A stretch of 64,000 nt of DNA, taken from Termitomyces sp. T153 (Eukaryota; Basidiomycota; Agaricomycetes; Agaricales; Lyophyllaceae). Every line of letters begins with the position of its first letter. Within the stretch, counting starts at the first letter, position 1. The translations under genes were made by a program, and so were the position numbers. This document shows positions 12,482 to 24,425 of this stretch, in pieces. A model generated the notes under the pieces. It was not told the DNA's origin, made no database searches, and worked only from the letters and a program-made list of their open reading frames with translations. The stretch covers positions 186,001-250,000 of the forward strand of contig JACKQL020000031.1 in assembly GCA_018296165.2 (NCBI GenBank). The letters are read 5' to 3'.

Positions 12482-14714
12482 TAATATCAAGACTAATACC
12501 TTACCCCATCCGTGATGCCTGCATTATCTCTGCACACACAATCAAATAACTCCGATGTCTATGGTCTACCTGTGCCTGGAAACTCTTATGATTCATACAG
12601 CCCTGCCCAATTTGCCAAGGCACATTGAGTCGCAGATCCGACACCAAACGTCCCCTCTGCTCCAGTTACATTCATACAACGGCTCCCCCCACGGACACCC
12701 TCCCCAACTCACACCCAACCTCCAACCCCTCGCGCAAACTGTCAAATCATCTCCCGATCTCCCATCAAACCCCGGCTCTGCTCCCATTGATCACACAGCT
12801 GCCTACTCCTTTGCTTCCGCAAATCTCCCATATGGTCTTCTGCCTGAACCCTGCCAAGACCGTTCTGTTTCCTTGCAATCCAACTTCTCCGGACCTCACC
12901 GGGTCTGCCTGGATCACATCCCACTGACTATCCGCACAAGCCATCAGTGCCCGGAACGCTTTCGAGTGTTTGGTTACCAGTGCAAGGGGATCACGCCCGC
13001 CTAGTAAGGACTTGCCCAGTGCAGCTGAGCCCCCAAGGTCAGCAGAACCTGACACACTCTCTCATGAGGAAGTTTAGGGCTGAGGCTAAGAAGTTGGCTA
13101 AGGTCACTGCAAACAGGTCTCTGGTAGACAAGTTCCTAGGGTGCTTTGCCCCAGCTTTTGCAGATATAATCAAGGAGAGGCTGATCAGTCAGAATGATCA
13201 CTACAAGGATCCTGCTAGGAATAGGCACAAGGACAATAGATATGACTTGTCAGAAGTGCTTACAATAGTAAGGATCCTGACAGATGATGCTACTGTGAAA
13301 AACTCCAGAGAAAAAAAGTGGAAAAAATGGCAAATAGTAAGGTGCACATTAAGTAAGATGAAGTGGAGGAGAAAATGGTTCATCTACAAGGTGTCATGGT
13401 TACCATTGGAAGGCAAATGGGGAGTTTCCAGAGCTATGCAAGCCTTGAAAACTAGTTAGTTAGACATGCACAATACATTCATGAATACCAAAAGGAACCA
13501 GGGTATAAGGGCAGAAGGCCCTTGTTCAACTTCAGCATCTGGAAGAAGTAGTGTTACCTGTTTCTATTGTTGGTAAACTGACATAGAACACCAGAGTGTG
13601 AAGCTAAGGCAGATGTACCAAAAGGATTTGTAGAATATATAGATGGACCATGCATAAATAATAGGAGCAGCAATGCTGTAGCAGGAGCAGGTGTCTGGTT
13701 CAGTAATAACAATGAGCAAAACATTACCACAAAACTCCCTGATGAATTTTAACACTTGTATAATATAGAGGAAATAATGGCAATCCTCCTGGCAGCCCTA
13801 AGTACACATCAAGATAACAACCTAGAGATCAAGAGTGACTCTCAGATGATGACAGATGGGCTGGCCAAATCTCTGAAGACATGGGAGAACCAAGGTAGAT
13901 AGGGATTATAAATAAAACAATCCTACAAACAACAGTATCAGACTTAAGAGCCCAAAATGGATAAACTACCCTCACCAAGGTCAAAGGCCACTCCAGCATA
14001 CTTGAAAACAAAGGTACCAACTGCCTGGCAAATGAGGAAGCTGAGGGGACACATGTTCACAATGTGGACTACTCCCCACTAGTGGGTTTTTACCACCTAG
14101 GAGCAAAGCTATGTGAAACAATGCAAGCCTTCTTGTACTATGGCATTATTGAAAGAAAGAGATGACTAGAAAGAAAGGGTATCAGCATAAACCTAGACAG
14201 AATCAAATGTATGGTGAAAGAGGTCATGGGCATGACCCCACCAATGAGCTAATTATGAGAAGTGCTAAGGACCCACATGATCATAAAGGAGACTTAGGTC
14301 TTCATATAGAAGGCCATCCACAATATGTATAAGATAGGAAATTACTGGAAAAATATCCCAAACTATAAGATGAGGAGTTCTTGCCAAGTTTGCAACTGGA
14401 AGGAATCTATGACACACATTCTGACTGAATGTGAAGTGACAGAACAGGAGACTATATATAAACTGGCAAAAGACTTATGTGAACTCTAAGGGATAGTATG
14501 GATAGAATCTAACATAGGAAGGATTCTAGGATGCATAGAACCTAACATAGGAAGGATTCTAGGATGCCACCTGATTACTCCAGACTTCAAAAAAGGAAGC
14601 ATAATGAAAGTGGGAAAAAGAATATACATAATCACAATGTCTGAGTCAGCACACATGATTTGGAAATTAAAATGCAAATGGCAAATAAAAAGAAAAGAAG
14701 ACCCAGAGGCCATC

Positions 14715-15192
14715 TGTGAGGGGATGAGCACAACCATGGATAAACCTAGCCAAGAGCAAGCAAACACAAGTGACGAGTGAGTGTCAAAGGGCAAGAAGTG
14801 GCTAAGGAGCGGGCAAGGGGCAAGCATAGCGAGCTAAGCTAAGGTGACAATACTGGGGCTCTCACAGTTGATTCACTGGATAGACATGGAGAATGCTGTT
14901 ATTGATCAGTCAAAGGATATTCTATCCTTATGACCAGCTTATATACTACATCCATGGCTATGCTATGACTAATGCTATATGTGGTAAGCGGGCCCGGGTA
15001 TGCTAAGCAGTAATGACTATCAATATGTCAAAAGGAGAAATAGGGTCCGATGACTATGAAGGGCTGACTAATACTGACTGGAGGGTGCAGGGGCTCAGTG
15101 GCCAGTCAGTCAAATATGCTAGAGATGATGCTATACCTGTGACTAAGGCCGGATAGAGTTGGAGTTACCCATAAAGGGGTCATCCCCTTTCA
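14715..15192 (-). repeat. Family B LTR (3' copy in minus orientation)
   Basis: 478 bp. It differs from its partner mainly by C/T and G/A changes. Its inner edge reads CCCCTTTCA instead of CCCCTTACA. Confidence 0.85.
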
Positions 15193-15397
15193 GGAGAGGG
15201 TGTACGACCAGATTTGAGTGCCACTAGTCTGCTCTCAAGTCCTGCCACAAGAGTTAGCAGTCTCTCAATAGTGTCAGCCGGATTGGACAAGGTGGCAGAG
15301 GACAACATAGTGTCTTGAGATTAGGGTGAGGTCAAAGGTAAGAGGTAGGTTGGGTGTCGTGGGCTAGAGGTGCAGACGACGTAGGGACCAATCAAGA

Positions 15398-15875
15398 TGT
15401 GAGGGGATGAGCACAACCGCAGATAAACCTAGCCAAGAGCAAGCAAACACAAGCAACGAGTGAGCATCAAAGGGCAAGAAGTGGCTAAGGAGCGGGCAAG
15501 GGGCAAGCGTAGTGAGCTAAGCTAAGGCGACAACACTGGGGCTCTCACAGTTGATTCACTGGATAGACCTGGGGAATGCTGTTATTGATCAGTCAAAGGA
15601 TATTCTATCCTTATGACCAGCTTATATACTATATCCATGGCTACGCTATGACTAATGCTATATGTGGTAAGCAGGCTCAGGTATGCTAAGCAGTAATGAC
15701 TATCAATACGTCGAAAGGAGAAATAGGGTCCAATGACTACGAAGGGCTGACTAATACTGACTGGAGGGTGCAGGGGCTCAGTGGCCAGTCAGTCGAATAT
15801 ACTAGAGATGATGCTATACCTGTGACTAAGGCCAGATAGAGTTGGAGTTACCCATTAAGGGGTCATCCCCTTACA
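15398..15875 (-). repeat. Family B LTR (5' copy in minus orientation)
   Basis: 478 bp with TG..CA ends. In minus orientation it starts TGTAAGGGGATGACC and contains a TATATAAG promoter box. Confidence 0.85.
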
Positions 15876-16226
15876 CCATCCTTGCAAATGAAGAGATCAA
15901 GGCCAGATGGAGTAGCACAATTCAGAGAAGGATAAAACTGGACTGTCTAGCAATGTGTCATGACCCATAGCATCATGACACTGGATACTGCTTAAATAGT
16001 ACTTGCAACTTGTCAAGCCAGGCTTGACATTGTGGCCTTTTGGTCCAGTTGGTTGATCACTTCTATTGCAGGAGTTGTGGTCATCACACAATGGATGAAG
16101 CGAACTACAGAAACAGAGCCCTAAAAGAGGAGCTTGTGGTGGACTCCTGGCTTAATATCCTGCTAGAATGATCCTGCCTGTGCAGGACCTGGAAGTTGGT
16201 GTGCATGAGTATGGGTGTGAGGCACC

Positions 16227-17384
16227 TGTCATGACCCGTCCCCTGAACCCCCGCACATCGTCCATCAACCCCCCGACCCCCAAAAAAAAACCCCGATGCT
16301 CCGCCAAACTTCTGCCCATGCCCCGCACCTATTTCGGCTAACTCTGACACCTCCCCAGCTAACTCTGACAGCCCCCTGGCCAACTTCGGTGCCTTCCCCG
16401 CAGCCACTGACACTTACCCTAGATCTCCTGAATCCCGAGAACCACCCCTGCTGTTCCCAATCTTCGCCACCCATCATCAACTCAATACCCTGGTTCCTCC
16501 AACCTATTCCAGAGTATCACAACAACCTCAGGGCGACCCACGTTCCCCAATGATCCCATCAACGTATCAGCATGGCCTGATCCTTGATTGCAACCAACAC
16601 CCACCCACTCTGTTGAGCTCTGCCAAGCCCCGCCACTGCAGCCGACGTACCCCGAAGTTCTCCGGTAGTCAGTATATAAGCTGTCGAGTAGCTCTTTGTA
16701 CTCTAGTCTTGATATTGCTTAACGTTACCTATGGTCTGATTGTTTCTTTCTTGTGTTTCATGTTTTGTGTTTTGTGTTTCATGTCTTGTTCTCCTTACTT
16801 TCAGTCTCCCGGTCTTATCTCAGTCTCCCGGTCTTGTCTCGTATCCATTTTGTTATTGTTCTCGTTATCGTTTCGTATCTCCACTTGAATCTACTCTTGT
16901 TCCATATCGACTCCATTCCATTTCATCTGATGCTGTCTCGGTGACTCTGTCTGGCCATTGTGCCCAAGTCCTCATCAACCTAAACGACCTCACAAACTCC
17001 GCAATTACAATCACAAACCCCGACACTCTTTCACCAGGTCCGAACCTCACTCTTCGCTCGGTCCCGGACTCCATCAACTCCAATTGATCTCCCATCAAAC
17101 CCCGGCTCCGCTCCCATTGATCACACAGCCGCCTACTCCTTTGCTTCCACGAATCTCCCATACAGTCTTCTGCCTGAACCCCGCCAAGACCGTCCCATTT
17201 CCTTGCAATCCGACTTCTCCAGACCTCCCTGGATCTGTCCGGATCACATCCCACTGACTATCCGCACAAGCCATCAGTGCCCAGAATGTTTTCAAGTGTT
17301 TGGTTACCAGTGCAAGGGGATCATGCCCACCTAGTAAGGACTTGCCCAGTGCAGCTGAGCCCCCAAGGTCAGCGGAACCTGACA
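16227..17384 (+). repeat. Family A 5' LTR, 1158 bp
   Basis: Begins TGTCATGACCCGTCCCCTG and ends GGAACCTGACA. It has the same length as the 3' LTR; differences are mostly transitions. GTATATAAG lies near 16672. Confidence 0.9.
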
Positions 17385-19124
17385 TAATATCAAGACTCTA
17401 CCTTACCCCGTCCATGATGCCCGCATTATCTCTGCACACACAATCAAATAACTCTGATGTCTATGGTCTACCCGTGCCTGGAAACCTTTATGATTCATAT
17501 GGCCCTGCCCAATTTGCCAAGGCACATTGAGTTGCGGATCTGACACCAAACGTCCCCTTCGCTCCGGTTACATCCATACAACGGCTCCCCCCATGGACAC
17601 CCTCCCCAACTCACACCCAACCTCCAACCCCTCACGCAAACCGTCAAATCATCTCCCACCCCACCCTTACCTCTCTGCCAAATCTGTTCCCTCGCACAAA
17701 GTTGACCCCAACATCATCCAAAGAACAGCATCCTAAAACCTGGTGACCATCCAACCAAATGAGCAACAATGTCTCCGGCACCGTGCCAACCCTCTGACAA
17801 ACAATAACGCCAACCCACCGCAAAACAGTCACCCATTGCGTGAGGATCGCCAGCCACGATGAGACCACTGAGAACACACTTCCCCCAAGCCCGCCTGTGG
17901 ATCCACCAAACCACTCGCAACCCCAAAGACCGATGCGTCTAATCACCAACAACAGAACAAGAACCCCAGGCCTAGGCTACGCTCCAACCCCAGAACCTGC
18001 TTCTGGACCTCAGTCGACTTGGCTGTCACCTCTGCCCAACAAATAAAGGGGCCCCGACACCTCCGACCCGACCTTGACAACCCCGGAACAAGACCAAGAT
18101 ATCCCCGAGCCTCTAGATGGTCAGGAAAAGAACGGATACGCCCCCGCCACCTAAAGCACAGCCCCAAGGTTATCGAGGAGAACCATGGCACCCCACTCTC
18201 ACTAAGGGACAACTCTGGACCGCGCCGCTATTTCACCACCTTCCCCCACACAATCCAGAACCCCAACAACAAGGACCCTGGACGCCAAACCTCCCCGCAT
18301 GTCACCCCCAAACCTAAACTCCACCCCCAGACCCCGCCGCCTCCCATGAGGGAACCCCCAGCATAGGAGCTACCCCGAACTAACTATAGGGAAAAGGACC
18401 CTATATGAAGTAGTTCCCCCAAGTACTCTGAACTCGCTGACATGTTCATATAAGGGAGGGAAAAGCCCCACCACCATCCAGAACATGTTAACCAGCCGCT
18501 TGAGCGACCTGACGACCCAAAGGGCACACGCTCCGGTATCCTTAAAGGACCCCCCCACCTGGCTTGATGACCCAAACAACCCCATGCCAGCCCAAACTGC
18601 CCGACCCACCCCTCTGACCCCCTCCGAACCCCTCAACACAGCTCCAGACCCTGGCAACACGACTCCAGGGCCTCCGCTCCGACCACAACATTTGATCAAG
18701 AAAACTCATGGCGCCAGCCTGACAATGATGCCCTGGTAGCCCCAACTCCGCGACATGAATCACCACTTGCTCTGAATCCCGCCCCTACACCGGAATATGT
18801 CCGTCAAACAGGGACCACATCATTGGAGCATCCAGAAGCAAGCCACATACAAAGTATCCTCTTTGGAGTACCCAGAAGCAGGCCACATGCGAAGTAATCT
18901 CTCGGAGTACCCTAAAGGTTGCTGATGCCTCCCCCAAGAAGCGAGCGGTGCCTCTCCCCACTGCCACCCCCACACTTGCAACAATCTCCGAGCCGCTCCG
19001 GAACATGAATGAAGAGTTACCTCGACCCTGCCGTGACTCCCAGGGAGCCCCACTCCAGTGCCTCCCCGCGGCCGATGATGTGCTCCTATGCCGCCTAGTG
19101 CCGTGCAGGAAACCTAACACTTGT

Positions 19125-20055
19125 CACTAGATAGGGTAGCTGGCAGTAGGAAGTTAATAATTGAGGGCGAGTCAGTAACCGTCCCAGAGAACTAGAACGA
19201 AAGTGGTGGCGAGGAGGTGAAGTCGAAAAGAATCGCTACTGCTAACGATAGTCGCAGCGAAACTGAAACGGTGGCGGGGCGAATAAAGGAGAGAGACAGC
19301 GGTAAGAGTAAAACTGAGATCGACGGACGAACGTAAACTTATCGCTAGCCGCAATTGCTAGCGTCACTAAGTTGAAATAACGCTAATAGGCACCCGTAAT
19401 CGGTACCACACTAAGTCGAGGTCGAAGTTGAAGAGGTTTGTCACTAATCCAAAGTCAAAGACGAGATGAGGAAAAGAGATGAGGCGAATGAAATCCTTAA
19501 GCTGGTAGCTTATAGATGGGGGAGTAATACGATGGTGATGCGATGGTAAAATTTGATGGATGATGTCTATGTGCAGGCAGTATTTATACGTTTTCAAAGT
19601 ATAGTAAGGGAAGGTAAGCAATTAAGCGCCACTAGTGGCAGCGTCTGCCACTGTGTTTAGGTTGCGTGCCAGGTGTCAGTCCGTAACTAAGTAAAAGGTC
19701 ATAGGGGAGGCCTTGGCGACGACTAATTGCTAATAAGAACCAAAAAGAGAACGAGTCCGATGTCAATACCTGAAGTAAGAACCCCGTTCAGGGATGTTGG
19801 TAAGCTCGACAAGGGGAATGATAGTAAAAAGGTACACGTCTGGTAATATGTCCATATATAGTAAAGGAACGCCGTTTTGTCGCCATGATCGCTAAGGTCG
19901 CTAATAATCGTCGCCAAGAGGGTCTAGGCCTTGATGGTCTAGGCCCAAGTTCCAGGCTTCGCGTGATGTTCCCCGTGATCAATAAGTCTCGTGGTCACTA
20001 GAGTCTTGTGCTTCGGTCCAATCCTAGGGCTAAGTCCCGTGCGCTGAGTGTTGTG
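19125..20055 (-). mobile_element. Solo-LTR-like insertion inside the family A element
   Basis: A 931-bp block whose composition differs from the C-rich surroundings is flanked by 6-bp direct repeats ACTTGT (19119-19124 and 20056-20061). Its minus strand has a clear TATA box (ACGTATAAATACTGCC, near 19577-19592). Ends are CAC..GTG, so exact boundaries could shift by one or two bases and the TG..CA rule is not met. Probably a solo LTR of an unrelated family. Confidence 0.55.
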
Positions 20056-21232
20056 ACTTGTGTCAAATTCGAAGTAGTCAGCTGCCGCTGAAAAAGGTGC
20101 TCAGCGATAACTGGGGCTCATCACCGACCTTCCCACCGCCCCCCAACAACCGTGAACAACCAACAAACCCCCACCGAGTGACCCTTGTGTTGACTCCGGG
20201 ACCACCCACTTCTTCCCCGATGAAGGAGCCATCAACCCCAGGTAGGAACAACCCTCGGGACAAGCCCCGAAGCATCTCTGCTGAGGCGGGCCATTCCTCA
20301 ACCAACCCCCACGCTGCCCAAAAGAAACATCCACCAACACAACTCCAACAGACCTCCAAACTCGGGGAAGTATCAGAAATACATAAGACCCCTCTGTCCG
20401 TCTTAGGACTTACCTTTGGTCAGGAAAGCAATGTCACGTAGATGATCTGGAACCTCAAATTACAGCCCCGGACCCCAAAGGAACTGGTCGGGACTGATCA
20501 CCCCACATCCTGCCCCCTCGGTCATCGACACTCCGGAGCACACCAAAGCACTACTCGAGACATGCCCGTCCACAGACGCAACACTCCAGAACACGACCCT
20601 GACCCGGACCAACTATGCCACAAGGACAAACCTCGCCCCACTGAACCCCGCCAATGAAGAAGGCCCTGCTGCCTTTGCCACCAGTGCCGGCATAAGGGCC
20701 AGATCACGGAAAGACCTCCATTCCCCCCCCCAACTGCACTACCAAGAAAACCAAAGCCCCGGACCCGCTGGGCACAGTGAGAGATTCGAAGGTCCACTCT
20801 CCAATACCAATATGGTGCATGTCCCCGCCACAGACAAAAAAAATCCCCCTACACCCCTGGTCAGAAATTCCAAGAATCAAACTCAATAACACCGCCCCGA
20901 AATGCCACGGAACTCCACCAGAGAACTCCCACCACCCCCGCCGAACCTTGGGAGCCCTCCCTGTGATGCCCCACCCTGTCCCGACAAACTCCGGGACTAG
21001 CCAGCACAGATAGGCACTAGCGGCGTAACCCCCGCCTCTGAATTCATTAGGGATTCAACTCCCTCCCACACCCCTGCGTGTTTTTGCTTACTTCGCCCTC
21101 ACACAAACTAAAACCTCACTTCACATGCCCAGGGACCAAGAAAGGAACATGTTTGCATACTAAAATTATATATACAAAAGGCAAGGGAGGCAGCAAGTCC
21201 AAGAGCAACAAGAAGCGAGGCCCGCACCCATC

Positions 21233-22038
21233 TCACTCCCTCTCCAGACCCCCCAGCAACCCAACCCCCAGGTTGACTTCCATCTGGGCCTGCACCACCG
21301 CTAAGATCTCCGCCAACCCTGGCAATGCCTCCCCCGCGTCAGCCGCCACCTCCCACCATGACCCCAGGGCCACCGCATTGCATTGCCAATGCCCCGCCAA
21401 CAACCTCTCCAATCGCGCCATCCCCTGCTGCAACTCCGGAGGCTGAACTGTGGACCCCTGCATCAACCCATCCTGAATCAATGCGAACGCCGCAGAGGCA
21501 CCGTCCAAGAGGACCCGATGCTCCCGCACCCAGCCTAAACCCAGAAAATGAGCCGTTAGTAACGAATGGAGGAACAGGAGACAACTCACAAAGGATTCCC
21601 GCGCACCCTGAAGCGGCCTCGTTGGCCAACCAATCCTCCTCCGCCCCGTCGCCTCCAGCTCCACCCACAACGCATCCTCCGGAACTCGGCCCCCGCCCTC
21701 TGCTTCCCGCAGGCTGCCTCCTCCATCTGCGTCAGACGCTCCCGCAAGCCCCGCACCTTAACGCTTGCTCCGTCGCCACGTGCACTCAAGTGTTCCTCTC
21801 GCTCCATCACTTCTTTCTCCATCCGTGCCACGTCACAGTCCTCCTCGCCCGTCGGGAGCTCACCCTCCCATACTGCCACGATGTCGTCGAGCTCCACCTG
21901 CTTGCGTGAGAAAGACCTCCTGTGATTGAAGGAATCGGGCGCAGGGGGACTTGACGACTGTTCTGGAGGAAAAATGCCTGGGGTAGGAGAAAAAGCAAAG
22001 GACTCTTGAGGCCCCGCCGATGACTCGTGCCCACGCAT
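21233..22038 (-). CDS. Antisense ORF pieces in the family A internal region, function unknown
   Basis: Two overlapping minus-strand frames (22038-21586 and 21670-21233) have the only protein-like composition in the internal region. The first has a charged, helical stretch (VARMEKEVMEREEHLSARG, VRGLRERLTQMEEAACGK). The second is Leu/Ala-rich (VREHRVLLDGASAAFALIQ, MARLERLLAGHWQ). A single frame change could join them into a coiled-coil protein of about 265 residues. They run opposite to the LTR orientation. I do not recognise the family. They could be a true antisense ORF, captured host sequence or another inserted element. Confidence 0.35.
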
Positions 22039-22567
22039 TCTTTATGGGTCCCGCCCCAAGGGCGGGGAGGCTCGACGCTTCCTCCGAACCACCGCCAAGG
22101 ATGCCCCCTTCCCTTTAAGTAACGCGGGATGAAACTGGTCTGTTTCGGAACCCCCAGAAAATCCACCACCACCACCACGGATCTAATTCTTACAAAAGCC
22201 CCCATCAATCATCCTCGAAAGACAAAGTCGACACCACTTACGACTCCCCCGGTCCTTGATGCTAGCGTGGCGCCAACGCCAAACTCCTCCCCCCACTGTC
22301 GCACACCACCACCTTGTCCACCGGCGGGAGAGACTACTGGATTGCTGGGGGGAAGACATGACAAAATTTGGGAAATTCCGGGGTACATCCAAAGTTTAAA
22401 TTGATTGAGGAGAACCCTGACGAAGCGGTGGCCGACTCCTGACTCCCTCATCTCCCACGCCGCTATCACTCGCTGCAGATTGATCACTGTTGCTCCGGCT
22501 TGACTCCCCATGCCCTGATCCCGATCCCCAAGTCCTGCCCCCCACGGCCTCAAAGGGTCTTAATGCT

Positions 22568-22580
22568 GAAGGGAGAGTGA
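22568..22580 (+). other. Polypurine tract of the family A element
   Basis: GAAGGGAGAGTGA lies directly before the 3' LTR (TGTCATGACC), the position of the plus-strand primer in LTR retroelements. Confidence 0.75.
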
Positions 22581-23738
22581 TGTCATGACCCGTCCCCTGA
22601 ACTCCCACACATCGTCCATCAACCCCCTGACCCCCCAAAAAAACCCCCGATGCTCCACTGAACTTCCGCCCATGCCCTGCGCCTATTTCGGCTAACTCCA
22701 ACACCTCCCCGGCTAACTCTGACGGCCCCCTGGCCAACTTCGGTGCCTTCCCCGCAGCCACTGACACTTACTCTGGATCTCCTGAACCCCGAGAACCACC
22801 CCCGCTGTTCCCGATCTTTGCCACCCATTATCAACTCAACACCCTGGTTCCTCCAACCTATTCCAGAGTATCACAACAACCTCGGGGCAACCCGCGTTCC
22901 CCAATGATCCCATCAATGTATCAGTGCGGCCTGATCCTTAATTGCAACTGACACCCACCCACTCTGTTGAGCTCCACCAAGCCCTGCCGCCACAGCCAAT
23001 GTACCCTGAAGTTCTCCAGTAGTCAGTATATAAGCTGTCGAGTAGCTCTTTGTACTCTAGTCTTGATATTGCTTAACGTTACCTATGGTCTGATTGTTTC
23101 TTTCTTGTGTTTCATGTTTTGTGTTTTGTGTTTCATGTCTTGTTCTCCTTACTTTCAGTCTCCCGGTCTTATCTCAGTCTCCCGGTCTTGTCTCGTATCC
23201 ATTTCGTTATTGTTCTTGTTATCGTTTCGTATCTCCACTCAAATCTACTCTTGTTCCATATCGACTCCATTCCATTTCATCTGATGCTGTCTCGGTGACT
23301 CTGTCCAGCCATTGTGCCCAAGTCCTCATCAACTTAAACAACCTCACAAACTCCGCGATTACAATCATGAACCCCGACACTCTTTCACCAGGTCCGAACC
23401 TTGCTCTTCGCTTGGTCCTGGACTCCATCAACTCCAATTGATCTCCCATCAAACCCCGGCTCCGCTCCCATTGATCACACAGCCGCCTACTCCTTCGCTT
23501 CCGCGAATCTCCCATACAGTCTTCTGCCTGGACCCCGCCAAGACCATCCCATTTCCCCGCAATCCGACTTCTCTGGACCTCCCTGGATCTGTCCGGATCA
23601 CATCCCACTGACTATCCGCACAAGCCATCAGTGCCCGGAACATTTTCGAGTGTTTGGTTACCAGTGCAAGGGGATCACGCCCGCCTAGTAAGGACTTGCC
23701 CAGTGCAGCTGAGCCCCCAAGGTCAGCAGAACCTGACA
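22581..23738 (+). repeat. Family A 3' LTR, 1158 bp
   Basis: TG..CA ends; nearly colinear with the 5' LTR. Its inner edge meets the polypurine tract and its outer edge meets the GCACC TSD. Confidence 0.9.
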
Positions 23739-23949
23739 GCACCCCCCAGGCTATAACAGATGAAAACAGACTGAGGCAAACAATACACAAGCCTGAGCCC
23801 CACACTGAGTGTGTAAATGCATTTCCCTGTAGTGGGCCAATCCACTATATCAAACAAAATGGATTTTCCTAGACAGATGTATTCTATACCTCTTGACCAC
23901 CAGGAGCTAATTTTGTAGACATGCCTAGTAGTTGATAAGATCATAAAAA

Positions 23950-24125
23950 AAACTCAGAGACCCAAGAGTAGACAAAGTGAGGATGAGTCTGGATCTCAGC
24001 ACAGAGTCGACAAAATACAAAGACCTAACTGAACATAGTGAGGTTGGGTCTGGATCTTAGCATTGAGTTAGAATATCAAAGACCTGACCAAACAAAGTGA
24101 AGTTGGGTCTGGGTCTTAGCAAGAA
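23950..24125 (+). repeat. About three tandem copies of a roughly 60-bp unit
   Basis: The unit reads approximately AAAGACCTGACCAAACA then AAGTGAGGTTGGGTCTGGAT then CTTAGCA and occurs nearly three times with substitutions. It sits just outside the family A element; it may be the 3' end of an older repeat. Confidence 0.65.
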
Positions 24126-24425
24126 CTACAGGCCTGTGCCAAAGGCACAGATCGTAGCTTGTATGTCTCACCTTGGTGGCCCCCTTTCTTTGGCAATGCC
24201 GAGAGACTATTATGGATGTCTATGATGGTCGTCTAGTGGAAGTATATATATACTGATCCGTCGGGCCTTGGTTGGTAATCGAGGGCATCACTGTTGAGAG
24301 GATCAGAGATCGACCAAGGGTTGTCATTTGCTTGGGGAAGACGAGCATCTTGAATTGACTATAGAACACATCGGGTCTGACTATGGGTACAAAGATGGGA
24401 GCAAAGATTCCATATATAGCGGAAT

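Larger units (their letters stand above)
11279..13054 (+). mobile_element. Family A LTR element, deletion derivative
   Basis: It begins TGTCACGACCCG, ends CCTGACA, and is flanked by a perfect 5-bp TSD, CACTC, at 11274-11278 and 13055-13059. The full 5' LTR is 11279-12481. An internal remnant (12482-12755) matches the start of the internal region of the 16.2-kb copy. A 3' LTR remnant (12756-13054) matches the last 299 bp of the LTR. The junction reads ATCTCCC|GATCTCCC. The TSD shows that the deletion happened after insertion. All open frames within are LTR noise. Confidence 0.9.
14715..15875 (-). mobile_element. Family B miniature LTR element (TRIM-like)
   Basis: Two direct repeats of 478 bp (14715-15192 and 15398-15875) bracket only 205 bp of internal sequence with no coding potential. 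The outer ends read TGTGAGGGGATGA and TCATCCCCTTACA. A perfect TSD, CCATC, lies at 14710-14714 and 15876-15880. A TATATAAG box on the minus strand gives the orientation. Size and lack of ORFs fit a terminal-repeat retrotransposon in miniature, moved by another element's proteins. I did not see a convincing polypurine tract. It sits inside the RNase H-bearing ORF, which resumes in frame after it. Confidence 0.88.
11221..15965 (+). pseudogene. Decayed retroelement ORF with RNase H domain, interrupted twice
   Basis: Fragments on the plus strand encode a decayed retroelement polyprotein. The upstream part (MRKFRAEAKKLAKVTANRS, CFAPAFADIIKERLISQN) begins before the family A insertion and resumes in frame after it. 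From about 13600 there is an RNase H fold: YIDGPC, LYNIEEIMAILLAALS, IKSDSQMMTDGLAKS and LTKVKGHSS..NCLANEEAEG, which carry the expected Asp, Glu, Asp and the KxKGH turn. A Cys-containing tail follows (SCQVCNWKESMTHILTECE). Several stops and frameshifts break it. After the family B insertion the frame resumes (DPEAI then LANEEIKARW). It is not a host gene. I cannot say whether it is a LINE or another RNase H retroelement, nor that the part before 13560 belongs to the same element. Confidence 0.65.
16227..23738 (+). mobile_element. Full-length family A LTR element with no recognisable pol
   Basis: It is bounded by two 1158-bp LTRs and a perfect TSD, GCACC (16222-16226 and 23739-23743). A purine tract, GAAGGGAGAGTGA, abuts the 3' LTR, giving plus orientation. 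The 5.2-kb internal region is strongly C-rich on the plus strand. I find no reverse transcriptase, integrase, protease or RNase H motif in any frame. It therefore looks like a large non-autonomous derivative (LARD-like), or one too decayed to read. It contains a foreign insertion at 19125-20055 and an antisense ORF near its 3' end. Confidence 0.85.

Noticed and set aside
21325..21909. 194-codon Pro/Thr-rich plus-strand frame in the family A element
   Set aside because: Low-complexity reverse reading of the more protein-like minus-strand frames.
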